Part shown: one piece after another, positions 35,009 to 44,259 of the stretch | Position numbering within the stretch: position 1 is the first letter of the stretch | How the letters are laid out: each line of letters starts with the position of its first letter | Assembly: GCA_049700035.1 (NCBI GenBank) | Contig: JBNAWC010000002.1 | Location: 1 to 64,000 of the forward strand | Direction: 5' to 3' | Source: JAVZLQ01 sp049700035 | GTDB taxonomy: Archaea; Thermoproteota; Bathyarchaeia; Bathyarchaeales; Bathycorpusculaceae | DNA length: 64,000 nt | Program-made: the position numbers and the translations under genes | Notes under the pieces: generated by a model | What the model saw: the letters and a program-made list of their open reading frames with translations, nothing else | Told to the model about the DNA's origin: nothing | The model's database searches: none

Positions 35009-37053
35009 CTGGAGAATTAGAGGTTGTAAACCCCCAAGAGCAGTTCCAAGAGTTCTTCAAAACAGAAAAGTACAGACAAAGAATAGCGCAGTTGGCTGTT
35101 GCTGGCAAAACATCGCTAATAGTTGATTTTGAAGACCTCCTAATCTTTGACAACAAACTCGCAGAAAAGCTACTTGAAAAACCAGACGAGTATCTGCAAT
35201 ATGCCAATAATGCAGCTTATTCGCAGCTTGAAAGCGAAGACCCAGAATACGCCGAAAGACTGGCCAGCAAACGAGAAACACTAACCGTCAGAATAGTTAG
35301 GCTATTAGAGGCAACACCATTAAGAAAACTCGGCTCAGACCACATTGGAAAACTAGTAATGATAGAAGGCATCGTTGTACGCTCAACGCCAGCACGTCCA
35401 ATGGTCATACGAGCAGCGTTCAAATGCAGACGATGCGGAGAAATATCGTTTGAGGACCAGACAGGACAATTCCTAAAGGCGCCTTTCAAATGCAGAAACC
35501 CAGAATGCGGAGCAAAGGGGCCATTTGACTTTATCCAAGAAGAATCCGCATTCATAGATTCACAAGAGTTGCGCGTCCAAGAAAGACCAGAGGATTTGCC
35601 ACCAGGTCAGCTTCCAAGAACATTGCACGTCAAGCTTGTCGGAGCGGAAATCGTTGATGTCGCAAGACCAGGCGACCACGTTTCAATAGTTGGCATAGTT
35701 CGCGTTGTTGCTCCATCGCTTCCAAGAGTTGGAAAACTTCGCACTTTTAGGCTTCATTTAGATGCAAATTCCATAGAAGTTTTGGGTAAAGAGCCAGAGA
35801 CAGCTCTTCCGTCACCAGAGGAAGAGGAAAAAATCTTGGAGTTGGCAAAGGACCCGTGGATACATAGGAAGATAATAAATTCGATTGCACCGTCAATTTA
35901 TGGCTATGACCACGTGAAAGAGGCGATAATGTACCTTCTCTTTGGCGGAGTGCCAAAAAATCTTCCAGACATAACAATAAGAGGCGAAATAAATACCCTC
36001 CTAATAGGCGACCCAGGAACCGCTAAATCACAACTTCTGCAATATGTTGCGAGAATTGCACCGCGTGGACTTTACACTTCTGGACGTGGCACAACAGCCG
36101 CCGGCTTAACAGCAGCGGTTATCCGAGAAAAGGGTGGAGGAATGAGTCTTGAGGCTGGCGCGCTTGTTTTAGCTGACAAGGGAATCGCTTGTATAGATGA
36201 AATGGATAAGATGCGCCCAGAAGATAGGGTTGCAATTCACGAAGCAATGGAACAACACACAGTTTCGGTTGCAAAAGGCGGCATTGTAGCAACTCTAAAC
36301 GCAAGAACAGCAATTCTTGCGGCTGCAAATCCCGCTTTCGGAAGGTACGTGCCGGAACGTGCAATAGCCGAAAACATCTCTTTGCCGGTTACGATACTCT
36401 CTAGGTTCGACTTGATTTTCGTTTTAAGGGATGTGCCAAATAAGGAGTTAGACGGCAAAATGTCAGAACACATTTTGGAAATGCATAGAAAAAGTTCAAG
36501 CCCAACGGAACCTCCAATACCAACGGAGCTTCTGCGAAAATACATAAGCTATGCTAGGGGAATAAAGCCGGTTCTAACGCAAGAAGCATTACAAAGACTT
36601 AGGGACTTTTATTTGGCAATGCGTGCCGTAAGCGAATCAGAAGGCTCACCAGTCGCAATTACAGCCAGACAGCTTGAATCGCTTGTGCGCATAGCTGAGG
36701 CAAGAGCCAGAGCAGCACTAAGAAAAGAGGTTTTAGCCGAAGATGCTGAGGCAGCCATCGCAATAATGAAAAGGTCGCTTGAAGAAGTTGGCATAGATGT
36801 TTCCTCCTTTAAAATAGACATAGATACAATAATGACTGGAAAGCCTAAAAGCATGAGGGACAAGCTTCACGTTATCATTTCAAAGTTGATGGAGATGGAA
36901 AAAGAGACGGGACTCGTTGAAAAAAGGGCGCTTATAGATGAATTGGAGAGTAAACATAAGATTCAAAGAGCTGAAGCAGAACGCTTGATAGGACAATTAT
37001 TACGCGAAGGAACAATATACGAGCCTAGAGAAGGCTACTTAAAGAAGACATAA
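35005..37053 (+). CDS. mcm: Replicative helicase MCM
   Basis: Hexameric 3'-5' DNA helicase that unwinds the replication fork. The 682-residue protein has the N-terminal OB domain with a zinc site (CRRC near 141-144 and CRNPEC about 22 residues later), then the AAA+ core: Walker A GDPGTAKSQ, Walker B CIDEMDKM, sensor 1 AAANPAFGRY and the arginine finger in LSRFDL. A C-terminal winged-helix domain closes it. Translationally coupled to gins23. Confidence 0.97.
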   Translation: MTGELEVVNPQEQFQEFFKTEKYRQRIAQLAVAGKTSLIVDFEDLLIFDNKLAEKLLEKPDEYLQYANNAAYSQLESEDPEYAERLASKRETLTVRIVRLLEATPLRKLGSDHIGKLVMIEGIVVRSTPARPMVIRAAFKCRRCGEISFEDQTGQFLKAPFKCRNPECGAKGPFDFIQEESAFIDSQELRVQERPEDLPPGQLPRTLHVKLVGAEIVDVARPGDHVSIVGIVRVVAPSLPRVGKLRTFRLHLDANSIEVLGKEPETALPSPEEEEKILELAKDPWIHRKIINSIAPSIYGYDHVKEAIMYLLFGGVPKNLPDITIRGEINTLLIGDPGTAKSQLLQYVARIAPRGLYTSGRGTTAAGLTAAVIREKGGGMSLEAGALVLADKGIACIDEMDKMRPEDRVAIHEAMEQHTVSVAKGGIVATLNARTAILAAANPAFGRYVPERAIAENISLPVTILSRFDLIFVLRDVPNKELDGKMSEHILEMHRKSSSPTEPPIPTELLRKYISYARGIKPVLTQEALQRLRDFYLAMRAVSESEGSPVAITARQLESLVRIAEARARAALRKEVLAEDAEAAIAIMKRSLEEVGIDVSSFKIDIDTIMTGKPKSMRDKLHVIISKLMEMEKETGLVEKRALIDELESKHKIQRAEAERLIGQLLREGTIYEPREGYLKKT

Positions 37054-37077
37054 TTTAAAAATGAAAAGAGAATGCGG

Positions 37078-37638
37078 CTAGTGCGCTGCTTCAACGTTAG
37101 ATTCCTTGTAGTACTGCGCGTTTGCCGTAAACACCGTTATGCCTATTGTAACGCCGATGTCGCTAACTGACACGTGGTCCGGGTTGGTTATGTAAATTAT
37201 CATGCTCCAGCCAGACCGTAAAATTAAATCGTCACTAGCTTGCTGCAAGCTGTAGTCTCCAGAAGGCAAGTCCACCACCTTGCCGATGAGTGTGCCACTT
37301 TCATCCGGAGCAATGTAGGGCAAATCCTCGTTAACAGTTTCCAGAGTTTTGTTATAGTAAACGTTGCTCCATTGGCACTCTTGACCTCTAACAGATATCT
37401 TGTCAATCACAAGGTCGCGTCCACCAGTGTTAATTATTAGGAATGCTGCTTCAGAAAACGTTGTTCCATTGTGCCATATATGCAATTTGAATATTTGGAG
37501 ACTTTCCTCCTGAACTCTTGTTGTTGTTACGTTTATTGCGTAAAACGTCACGACAGTCGCTAACAGCACTGAAACAACCAGTATTATCAATGTTGTAACT
37601 ACTACGCTTAATCCTCTTTTATTCTTAAACACACGCAT
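37078..37638 (-). CDS. Type IV pilin-like protein
   Basis: A 186-residue secreted protein with an archaeal class III (prepilin) N-terminus: MRVFKNKRG then a hydrophobic stretch LSVVVTTLIILVVSVLLATVVTFYAI. Cleavage would fall after the KRG. The rest is a beta-rich head with N-x-T sequons. It may be an adhesive pilus subunit. No pilus assembly genes are nearby. It is convergent with mcm. Confidence 0.78.
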   Translation of the reverse strand: MRVFKNKRGLSVVVTTLIILVVSVLLATVVTFYAINVTTTRVQEESLQIFKLHIWHNGTTFSEAAFLIINTGGRDLVIDKISVRGQECQWSNVYYNKTLETVNEDLPYIAPDESGTLIGKVVDLPSGDYSLQQASDDLILRSGWSMIIYITNPDHVSVSDIGVTIGITVFTANAQYYKESNVEAAH

Positions 37639-37828
37639 ATGTTATCCCAACTGAAATTTCTGAAAAATTAATGGAAAGGGAAAGTAAGTTTCTTTGTACG
37701 TAACAAAGGCTAACGCAATCTAAAGATTATTATCTTAATATTTGATTAAAACTTAAAACTTCACAGAAATATCTAAAATTAACCTTACAAGAAACGCTTC
37801 GGAGAATCATGTTAACGGATGGAAATGT

Positions 37829-38923
37829 ATGGCAATAATGGTCGTCGTGGGCACACGTCCAGAAATAATAAAAATGGCTCCAGTCGTCAGGGAAATGCAA
37901 AAACGCGACATGCCCATAACATTTGTCCATTGCGGTCAACACTACGACTATAACATGTCACAGCAGTTCATCGACGAACTCGAACTTCCAACACCAGACT
38001 ATGGGTATAAAGTGAAGGCGCGCTCGCAAGGAATACAAACCGCAAGAATAATGGCTCACATGGAAAAACTAATGAAAAAAATTTCACCATCACTCGTCCT
38101 CGTAGAAGGTGACACAAACGGAGTTCTTGCAACAGCGCTAGCCTCGGTTAAACTCGGCATACCCGTGGGACATGTGGAGGCTGGTTTAAGAAGTTTTGAT
38201 TTACGAATGCCAGAAGAACATAACAGGCGTTTAACAGACCACATTTCAACATACCTTTTCGCGCCAACAAAAATTGCAGAATCCAACCTAAAAAGCGAGA
38301 ACGTATGGGGCAAAATCTATGTTACAGGAAACACTGTTATAGACGCTGCAGTTCAACACCTACCAATAGCTGAAAGAAAATCGAAGATTCTAAGTGAAAT
38401 ACGCTTCAAAGAATTCGCATTGGTAACAGCCCACAGAGCAGAAAATGTAGATAACATTGAAGTCTTAAAAAATTTTGTAGAAGCCCTTTCCGAAGCGCCA
38501 ATACCAATTGTTTATCCCATGCACCCCAGAACGCGAAAAAGGCTGTTGAAAAACGGAATTTACTCAAAAGTCAAAAAATCAAAAAACGTTCAAGTGTTGC
38601 CGCCACTTGGATATTTTGACTTTCTTGTTTTGATGAAAAATTGCAAACTAATAATAACAGATTCTGGAGGAATCCAAGAAGAAGCCACAGCGCCTTGCAT
38701 AAGAAAGCATGTTCTTGTCATCCGCCTTTCAACTGAAAGACCAGAAGCCGTAAAAGCGGGTTTTGCAGAGGTTATCGGCGTAAAAAAGGAAGAAATAATC
38801 AACGGAATAACGAGAACACTGGAACACCCAAAACCGCTGCCGCAGAGCTCGCCATACGGAGACGGCAAAGCAGCTGAAAAAATCGTCGAAATAATTAGGG
38901 AAGAAGCAATGTTTAAAGCCTAA
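37829..38923 (+). CDS. wecB: UDP-N-acetylglucosamine 2-epimerase (non-hydrolysing)
   Basis: Interconverts UDP-GlcNAc and UDP-ManNAc, a precursor of surface and N-linked glycans. The 364-residue protein has GTRPEIIKMAPV at the N-terminus, EGDTNG, GHVEAGLRS, PEEHNRRLTDH, the HPRTRKRL histidine motif, and DSGGIQEEA in the C-terminal nucleotide-binding domain. It is separate from the sugar-nucleotide operon at 4.6-9.4 kb, but would feed a UDP-ManNAc dehydrogenase if one exists. It overlaps the convergent PAC2 gene by four bases. Confidence 0.93.
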   Translation: MAIMVVVGTRPEIIKMAPVVREMQKRDMPITFVHCGQHYDYNMSQQFIDELELPTPDYGYKVKARSQGIQTARIMAHMEKLMKKISPSLVLVEGDTNGVLATALASVKLGIPVGHVEAGLRSFDLRMPEEHNRRLTDHISTYLFAPTKIAESNLKSENVWGKIYVTGNTVIDAAVQHLPIAERKSKILSEIRFKEFALVTAHRAENVDNIEVLKNFVEALSEAPIPIVYPMHPRTRKRLLKNGIYSKVKKSKNVQVLPPLGYFDFLVLMKNCKLIITDSGGIQEEATAPCIRKHVLVIRLSTERPEAVKAGFAEVIGVKKEEIINGITRTLEHPKPLPQSSPYGDGKAAEKIVEIIREEAMFKA

Positions 38924-39693
38924 GAAATGTAAGTTATCTTTTTATCTTCTTCCTTACGAGTTTCTTCGGCCTGCAAAATTCTCTTTTCCTCAATCTTCTG
39001 CAGACGAGTAATCATCTTGTCAGCCTTTGCAATTTCCTCATTCAAGCCGCCCAAATCCAAATCAACCTTAATCAAGGAAAGCAAAACCTCTAAAACGCTT
39101 TTCGCAGCCCTTGGGTCTGGCAAATAACCCCGCGTTTCGCCTAAAAGACAAAGAGCAGCAATTTTCTTAAAACGCGCCATGCCCAGTATCAAACCAGCAG
39201 TTCCAACAATAGGGTTTCCAGCTGGACTCATTACGGCACCAGCTTGCAAAGCCTTGTTTAACAACTCCGCATCCGTTGCAGACGCGACAACTTTTGGCTT
39301 ATCTTTCACTTCCATGCGGTAGCCACCAACAGTAATTATTATTTTCACGTTGCGTTCTTTCGCAAAATTCAAGATAGCGTCAGAAATTTCATATTGCCCC
39401 TCAATCGTCTGCGCTTGGCTATCTCCGGTAAACAAAATTAGGTCACTGCCGCCTTTGCTGTTTTTCCAGAAATAAAATGTTCCACGTAAAAGTCTCACAC
39501 TTCCCTTCTTATTGACAAGCACAAAATATGGAAAATGCGGAGAATAAAGATACGCAAACTTCTCAGCCTTTAACTGCCTTATCAAGTAACGCGTGGCTAT
39601 CTTGCCAACCAACCCAAGACCAGGCAAACCCTCTATTAAAATAGGATCGTTCAACTCAGTTTTAACAAGTTCCTTAACAAAAGTTTCCTTCAC
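38920..39693 (-). CDS. PAC2-family proteasome assembly chaperone homologue
   Basis: A 257-residue protein with the PAC2 fold: ILIEGLPGLGLVGKIATRYLI near the N-terminus, GDSQAQTIEGQYEISDAIL, ITVGGYRMEVKDKPKV and GLILGMA. Archaeal homologues (PbaB type) assist proteasome or other complex assembly. A charged coiled-coil tail ends it. Start is GTG at 39693, overlapping the Nop10 stop by four bases (GTGA). It is the last gene of the L44e-S27e-aIF2a-Nop10 operon. Confidence 0.87.
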   Translation of the reverse strand: MKETFVKELVKTELNDPILIEGLPGLGLVGKIATRYLIRQLKAEKFAYLYSPHFPYFVLVNKKGSVRLLRGTFYFWKNSKGGSDLILFTGDSQAQTIEGQYEISDAILNFAKERNVKIIITVGGYRMEVKDKPKVVASATDAELLNKALQAGAVMSPAGNPIVGTAGLILGMARFKKIAALCLLGETRGYLPDPRAAKSVLEVLLSLIKVDLDLGGLNEEIAKADKMITRLQKIEEKRILQAEETRKEEDKKITYIS

Positions 39694-39857
39694 TTACCGC
39701 GCCCCTCTTTCAAAATCATTCTATACTTGAGGTATTTATCATCTGGAGAAAATTTTGGTGGATGTGGCACACGAACTTTTCCACCGCAATATGGACACGT
39801 CTTCTTTTTTAAAGTGTAAGCGCCGCATTTCTCACATTTCCTCAAAAGCCAAACCAT
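39690..39857 (-). CDS. nop10: H/ACA RNP protein Nop10
   Basis: A 55-residue subunit of the H/ACA RNA-guided pseudouridine synthase. It begins MVWLLRKCEKCGAYTLKKK and continues TCPYCGGKVRVPHPPKFSPDD then KYLKYR, the standard Nop10 zinc ribbon (CEKC and CPYC) and helix. Its ATG overlaps the aIF2-alpha stop by one base (TGATG), and its stop overlaps the next start. This short gene is easily missed. Confidence 0.95.
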   Translation of the reverse strand: MVWLLRKCEKCGAYTLKKKTCPYCGGKVRVPHPPKFSPDDKYLKYRMILKEGRGK

Positions 39858-40645
39858 CACTTTTCCCTCACGAAAATCCCTTGCCCACCAGCCTTAACAA
39901 CATTCGAAACAACATTTTCGACGACTCTCTGAAGTGTGCCCTCCGCGTGCTTATAATCTTCCGCCATAACTTCGATGCAGTACCTTGGCGCAGCAACAAC
40001 GTAAAAACGCAACTTCGCGTCACGCGTTTTCTCAGCCTTTTTTGCCTCCAAAAAAGCCTCCTTAATAATTTTAACACCATTCGGCTTCATACAACGCAGT
40101 TCAACTATCCCCTTCACCTTAACCATCGGCACTGGTATTCTTTCCCTCGCGATTTCAACAACAGCATCGGCGATTTTCTCGGGAACCCCCATTTTAAGCA
40201 AAAAGCCAGCGCCTTCCCTCGCAGCCTTCTCAAAACTTTCATATAAGCCATACTCCTTCTCCATAAGCGCTCCAGCTTTCTCATAAACCTCCTCAACCGA
40301 CAAACCAACCTTCTCCGCCACATTCCGAAGCAAATGCTCAGCTTTCCGCTCACGCTTCCAAGACAAAATCTTCTCAATCTTCTCTCTTTTCGTAACCCTC
40401 CTCAAAGAAAGGTCGATGTGCCCCTTTTCAGCATCAACCCGCAAAACCTTTAAAACAACCTTCTGGCCTTCACGAACAAAGTCGCGAATGTTCCGTATCC
40501 AAGCAGAAGAAATTTCAGAAATATGTAGCAGCCCCTTCTTATCATACTCATCAAGCCTCACATAAGCGCCATAATCAGTAACAGACTCAACAGTGGCTAT
40601 AACCAAATCTCCAACTTCAGGCCATTCTGGCTTCTTAAAAGACAT
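39857..40645 (-). CDS. Translation initiation factor aIF2 alpha subunit
   Basis: Alpha subunit of the heterotrimer that brings initiator Met-tRNA to the ribosome. The 262-residue protein has an N-terminal S1 RNA-binding domain (GDLVIATVESVTDYGAYVRLDEYDKKGLLHISEIS), a helical domain (EKILSWKRERKAEHLL) and a C-terminal alpha/beta domain. It lies between S27e and Nop10, the order common in archaea. Confidence 0.95.
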   Translation of the reverse strand: MSFKKPEWPEVGDLVIATVESVTDYGAYVRLDEYDKKGLLHISEISSAWIRNIRDFVREGQKVVLKVLRVDAEKGHIDLSLRRVTKREKIEKILSWKRERKAEHLLRNVAEKVGLSVEEVYEKAGALMEKEYGLYESFEKAAREGAGFLLKMGVPEKIADAVVEIARERIPVPMVKVKGIVELRCMKPNGVKIIKEAFLEAKKAEKTRDAKLRFYVVAAPRYCIEVMAEDYKHAEGTLQRVVENVVSNVVKAGGQGIFVREK

Positions 40646-40666
40646 AAGGGCTACTCACACTCCACT

Positions 40667-40864
40667 TTACTCGAACACTAACACTATCTCGCCCTTTATT
40701 ACCGCTTTTCCACCAGAAGGTTCTGCAAGCTCTGCACCGCAAACGTTGCAGTTAACCCTATTCGTAGCATGGCTAAAGACTATTTGTTCATTGCCACATT
40801 TGAGGCATTTCACCCTAATGAAGCTGCTCCGCGGTTTTGGAATAAGCTTCTCCCACTCGCTCAT
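40667..40864 (-). CDS. rps27e: 30S ribosomal protein S27e
   Basis: A 65-residue zinc-ribbon protein: IRVKCLKCGNEQIVFSHA and NRVNCNVCGAELAEPSGGKA. I used the internal ATG at 40864 (MSEWEKLIPKP), the usual start, instead of one six codons upstream. It is the gene before aIF2-alpha. Confidence 0.95.
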   Translation of the reverse strand: MSEWEKLIPKPRSSFIRVKCLKCGNEQIVFSHATNRVNCNVCGAELAEPSGGKAVIKGEIVLVFE

Positions 40865-40878
40865 AACAAACCCCCATA

Positions 40879-41154
40879 TCAAGTGATTGCCAGCTTTCTG
40901 AGACGCATGCCTTCTCTATGCCTCGTGTAACCGCAAACCTTACACTTCAACTTCAAAGTCTGCTTCTTAGTGGTTTTTGCAAACTCCCTCTGAAGAGGAT
41001 ACTTCTGTCCACCATAGCCCTTCTTTTCCCGCTCATGATGACGCTCACCCTTAGCGAGAGCCTTTCGCTTACCAGCCTTATACAACGTTACAGCATGCAA
41101 CTGATGACTCTTACATTTTGGGCAATAGGTTCTAATCTCCTTTGGAACATTCAC
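40879..41154 (-). CDS. rpl44e: 50S ribosomal protein L44e
   Basis: A 91-residue protein with the family zinc site: TYCPKCKSHQLH near the N-terminus and KLKCKVCGYTRHREGMRLRK near the C-terminus, separated by a basic GERHHEREKKGYGGQ segment. It precedes S27e, as in many archaea. Confidence 0.96.
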   Translation of the reverse strand: MNVPKEIRTYCPKCKSHQLHAVTLYKAGKRKALAKGERHHEREKKGYGGQKYPLQREFAKTTKKQTLKLKCKVCGYTRHREGMRLRKLAIT

Positions 41155-41210
41155 TTAGACCACATCCAGCTTTGCATAAAGAAAACACACTCACACTTAT
41201 ACTTTTTTAG

Positions 41211-41765
41211 CTACAAGCCCCCAAGCTCAACTTTTTCAGCTAAACCCTGCTTGACAAGAATGTTAGCATTTTCAATAGGCACAGATGCAACATCTTCAGC
41301 CTTAAACGGCCCATAAGCTTTCATATCCGCGCCAATTATCGCTGGAACATCAACCAAAAAACGCAAAACATCCCTCTTATGCACGGTCTCAGCCTCTGCT
41401 TTTGGCAAAAGCCCACGAAGAACACTTTTAATAAAGTTCTGAACAGCATCCGCGAAGGGGGTGGCTCCACCATAAATTTTCGCTTCTTCAGCCGTCAACA
41501 TATCCTGAGAAATTTTTCCACCCTCTGCCAAAACTTTAATCACTTTCCTGTAGCGCGCCAAGACAATTTCATTAACCATTCGCTTTACGTTGACTAGTTC
41601 ACGTTTTAGCAGACTAGCCTTAACAGTTTTCTTATCAAGCATTCGACTTTCTTCCCTAAGCCTCCGCATATAATCCGCAACCATAACGTAAAAGTCTGGA
41701 GGAAGCCTTTGAAGCTCTGAATTTTTGACCTCACGCTCCCAAGCTTCATACAAACTCTTATACAA
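41211..41765 (-). CDS. gins51: GINS subunit Gins51
   Basis: A 184-residue GINS protein of the Sld5/Psf1 type: the helical domain comes first (YKSLYEAWEREVKNSELQRLPPDFY, then LVNVKRMVNEIVLARYRKV) and the beta domain last (VDVPAIIGADMKAYGPFKAEDVASVPIENANILV). The strand-domain order is opposite to Gins23 at 34.4 kb, so the window encodes both halves of the complex. It is directly adjacent to priS. Confidence 0.92.
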   Translation of the reverse strand: MYKSLYEAWEREVKNSELQRLPPDFYVMVADYMRRLREESRMLDKKTVKASLLKRELVNVKRMVNEIVLARYRKVIKVLAEGGKISQDMLTAEEAKIYGGATPFADAVQNFIKSVLRGLLPKAEAETVHKRDVLRFLVDVPAIIGADMKAYGPFKAEDVASVPIENANILVKQGLAEKVELGGL

Positions 41766-42989
41766 CTACGCTACAACCTCCGCCCTATTCTTACAAATAA
41801 GCAAAACAGCAGCTGCTGTCGGCAACTCAACCCTCTGATTTTTGTATGGACCAAACGTTTCCTCGCCAATCCTAAACTTTGGCGCGTCATAAACTTTTAC
41901 GTCAACAAAGCCCCCTTTAAAGGCTACCGCCATCTTAAATGGGTCAAAATCGTCAATAGCTGAAACTGGAAACTCCACCTTCTTAAAGCCAGTCTTACTA
42001 TTCAAAGTGTCAGCCAACCTGATAAGCCGATGCGTGTCCGTCGTTACAACGGTGTCTATGCTAGCAGATTTTAACTTCGCAACATGCCGAATTATCTTCG
42101 CCCGTGTTTGAGGGCCTATGCCCTTCACATAACCAAAAGTACCTTTTCTTTGGAGATTTTTTAGAATAACGTCTCTATTGCGCATGATTACGCTAATGAA
42201 GCGATTTTCAATGCCCATGTCCAGAAAGTCTTTCTCTTTAGCATTTGCAATAAAGTTTTCTATGCCAACTGCCAAGCGTTTAGGCCAACCAAAGTCATGC
42301 ATAACCCTCTTTTGAGAAAATTCCTCTGTTAATAATATGTTGCTTTCAACGTTCAGACCCAATGCACAAACATAATCCACTATTTCCTTCCGCTCCATTG
42401 CGTCAAGCGTCTTAACGGCATCACTCTCAACATGTACATGGTAGCCCCTATGACCAGAAAAAAACGTGTGAATTTCATTTCCTGAAAAACCGAAATCCCG
42501 CGTTAACATTTCTAAAAGCTTTATTGTTTCCGCCTTCGCAGAACCCAAACATTCCTCACATGGCCAAGTGTTCACATCAAACTTTTCGCTGCTACATACG
42601 GGACATTTTTCTGGAGCAACTCCCTTCCCAGTGAAACCACAGTTGCCGCATTTCCACTCATCATGAACCTTATCGCACGACGTTGGTATATGGTCAGCAT
42701 CTATGTCAAAAATTAAATCTGCGCCAAGCCAACCTTTCATATCCATATCAGCCCAGGGGTTCTCATAATAGGCACATGAAAAGTACGCGTCTGCATAAAT
42801 TTCCCTCTTCAAAAATGATTCTAAACTTTCCTTTGTCTTGAAGCTAATATGCCTTAACATAGTCTTCCCGTCAAAAGTTAAAAAACCAAACTCCCTTTGA
42901 TCAATAATTGCGGGTGCATGAATTGCCGTGTAATTTTTCCTATAATACTCTCCAAATTTTCTTTTAATAAACTCGTGGGAAGCATTCAT
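41766..42989 (-). CDS. priS: DNA primase catalytic subunit PriS
   Basis: Polymerises the primers for replication as a complex with PriL. The 407-residue protein shows the catalytic DIDAD (IFDIDADHIP), a zinc motif CGNCG...CPVC with a following CEECL, SGHRGYHVHV and IGPQTRAKI. Its partner priL is at 50.2 kb. It is the first gene of the operon that continues through gins51 to the PAC2 gene. Confidence 0.95.
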   Translation of the reverse strand: MNASHEFIKRKFGEYYRKNYTAIHAPAIIDQREFGFLTFDGKTMLRHISFKTKESLESFLKREIYADAYFSCAYYENPWADMDMKGWLGADLIFDIDADHIPTSCDKVHDEWKCGNCGFTGKGVAPEKCPVCSSEKFDVNTWPCEECLGSAKAETIKLLEMLTRDFGFSGNEIHTFFSGHRGYHVHVESDAVKTLDAMERKEIVDYVCALGLNVESNILLTEEFSQKRVMHDFGWPKRLAVGIENFIANAKEKDFLDMGIENRFISVIMRNRDVILKNLQRKGTFGYVKGIGPQTRAKIIRHVAKLKSASIDTVVTTDTHRLIRLADTLNSKTGFKKVEFPVSAIDDFDPFKMAVAFKGGFVDVKVYDAPKFRIGEETFGPYKNQRVELPTAAAVLLICKNRAEVVA

Positions 42990-43123
42990 TTTTATAAACG
43001 CCGCCTAAATACTTATTATCCTAAACAAAATAAACGTTAAGCCCCTTTTAATGAAAAAGAATGCACTTTAGTTAATCCCTAAATGTTTTTAAGCCATCAG
43101 TTATTAAGTCACGACGGAGAAAG

Positions 43124-44212
43124 ATGTCCATGCGTTGGGCTTGGAGAGGGTGGATTAATAGCTTCAACGAGAAAAAGGCGAAAATTATTGCTATAATTCC
43201 AAATTTTCTGCCGTTCATAAGTTTCTTAATTCCTATGATGATTCTATATTGCTTTGAACCTCTTTCATTCGAAAAAACTTGGAAGGGAAGGACTTATTAT
43301 ATGTTCTTCTTGTGGCTGTTTATTTTTGAAACAATACTTGCCTATGGTGAATTACGCGCAACTAAAAAATTAAACGGGATAAAATCGCCGAGAACCATTG
43401 CATTTGCTATTTTTCTTTTAATTCCCACGATTTATGTGATTACAGCTAACTTCTACGGATTAAATAGCATGATACGAACTTATGCAAGCCAAAACCTAAA
43501 AATGGCTGATTATTTTGCGGGCAATATGCCGATCTGCATCGAGTACCTAATTTTTGCTTCTCTTTTCATTGTCATCGCATTTTTACAGTACGGAAAAAAA
43601 GGTCTAAAGTTCTATTCAATCGCTATTTTTTTGTTAACAGCCGTTGGGACAATTTATATGATAGATAATTTTTATCCAGAAGGATCTTTCACGCCATTCC
43701 AGATAATTGTACCAACGACAGTGACGCTTGCTGCAATTGTTTTAAATGTTTTGGGATACAACGCACAAATATTACCCCCTTATAAAAATGCTCCAGTACT
43801 GCGAGTTAGTGATTCGCAGGGAAACTATTCTGTTTTTGCAGTCGCTTGGCCGTGTTCTGGTGTTGATAGCCTTCTGCTTTATACTGCGACAATTCTCTTG
43901 TTTCTAAAGAGAAGTTCTATTACAACCCTACGTAAGACAATTTATTTTCTGATAGGTGCTGTTATAACTTACTTTATAAACATTTTAAGGATAGCCACGA
44001 TATTTATAATTTCGCTTAACGGTGGTGATTGGAGAATTTTCCATGACCTATATGGTTCATTGTATTCGATAACATGGATTATCGTTTACCCAATTCTAAT
44101 AGTTGGAATGGAGTCATTGTTTTCTAAAATTAAAAAGCGACGGTTGATGCATAAAGAAAATTCGGGTAATCCTGAGGTTAATTACGGAAATGGGACGCTA
44201 CCTTTTAAGTAA
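43124..44212 (+). CDS. Archaeosortase/exosortase-family transpeptidase
   Basis: An integral membrane protein of 362 residues with about eight hydrophobic segments. It shows the archaeosortase signature: cysteine in WPCSGVDSLLLY (Cys244), arginine in INILRIATIF (Arg289) and histidine in FHDLYGS (His307). These are the expected catalytic residues. The enzymes cleave C-terminal sorting signals from surface glycoproteins and attach them to lipid. Three glycosyltransferases follow, so it belongs to surface-protein biogenesis. The substrates are not certain; the two anchored glycoproteins in this window have a C-terminal hydrophobic helix and basic tail. A TATA-like TGTTTTTAAGC is near 43083. Confidence 0.85.
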   Translation: MSMRWAWRGWINSFNEKKAKIIAIIPNFLPFISFLIPMMILYCFEPLSFEKTWKGRTYYMFFLWLFIFETILAYGELRATKKLNGIKSPRTIAFAIFLLIPTIYVITANFYGLNSMIRTYASQNLKMADYFAGNMPICIEYLIFASLFIVIAFLQYGKKGLKFYSIAIFLLTAVGTIYMIDNFYPEGSFTPFQIIVPTTVTLAAIVLNVLGYNAQILPPYKNAPVLRVSDSQGNYSVFAVAWPCSGVDSLLLYTATILLFLKRSSITTLRKTIYFLIGAVITYFINILRIATIFIISLNGGDWRIFHDLYGSLYSITWIIVYPILIVGMESLFSKIKKRRLMHKENSGNPEVNYGNGTLPFK

Positions 44213-44259
44213 TTAGTATTTACAAGGTGAGCCAAATAATTTTATTCTTTAATCAGATT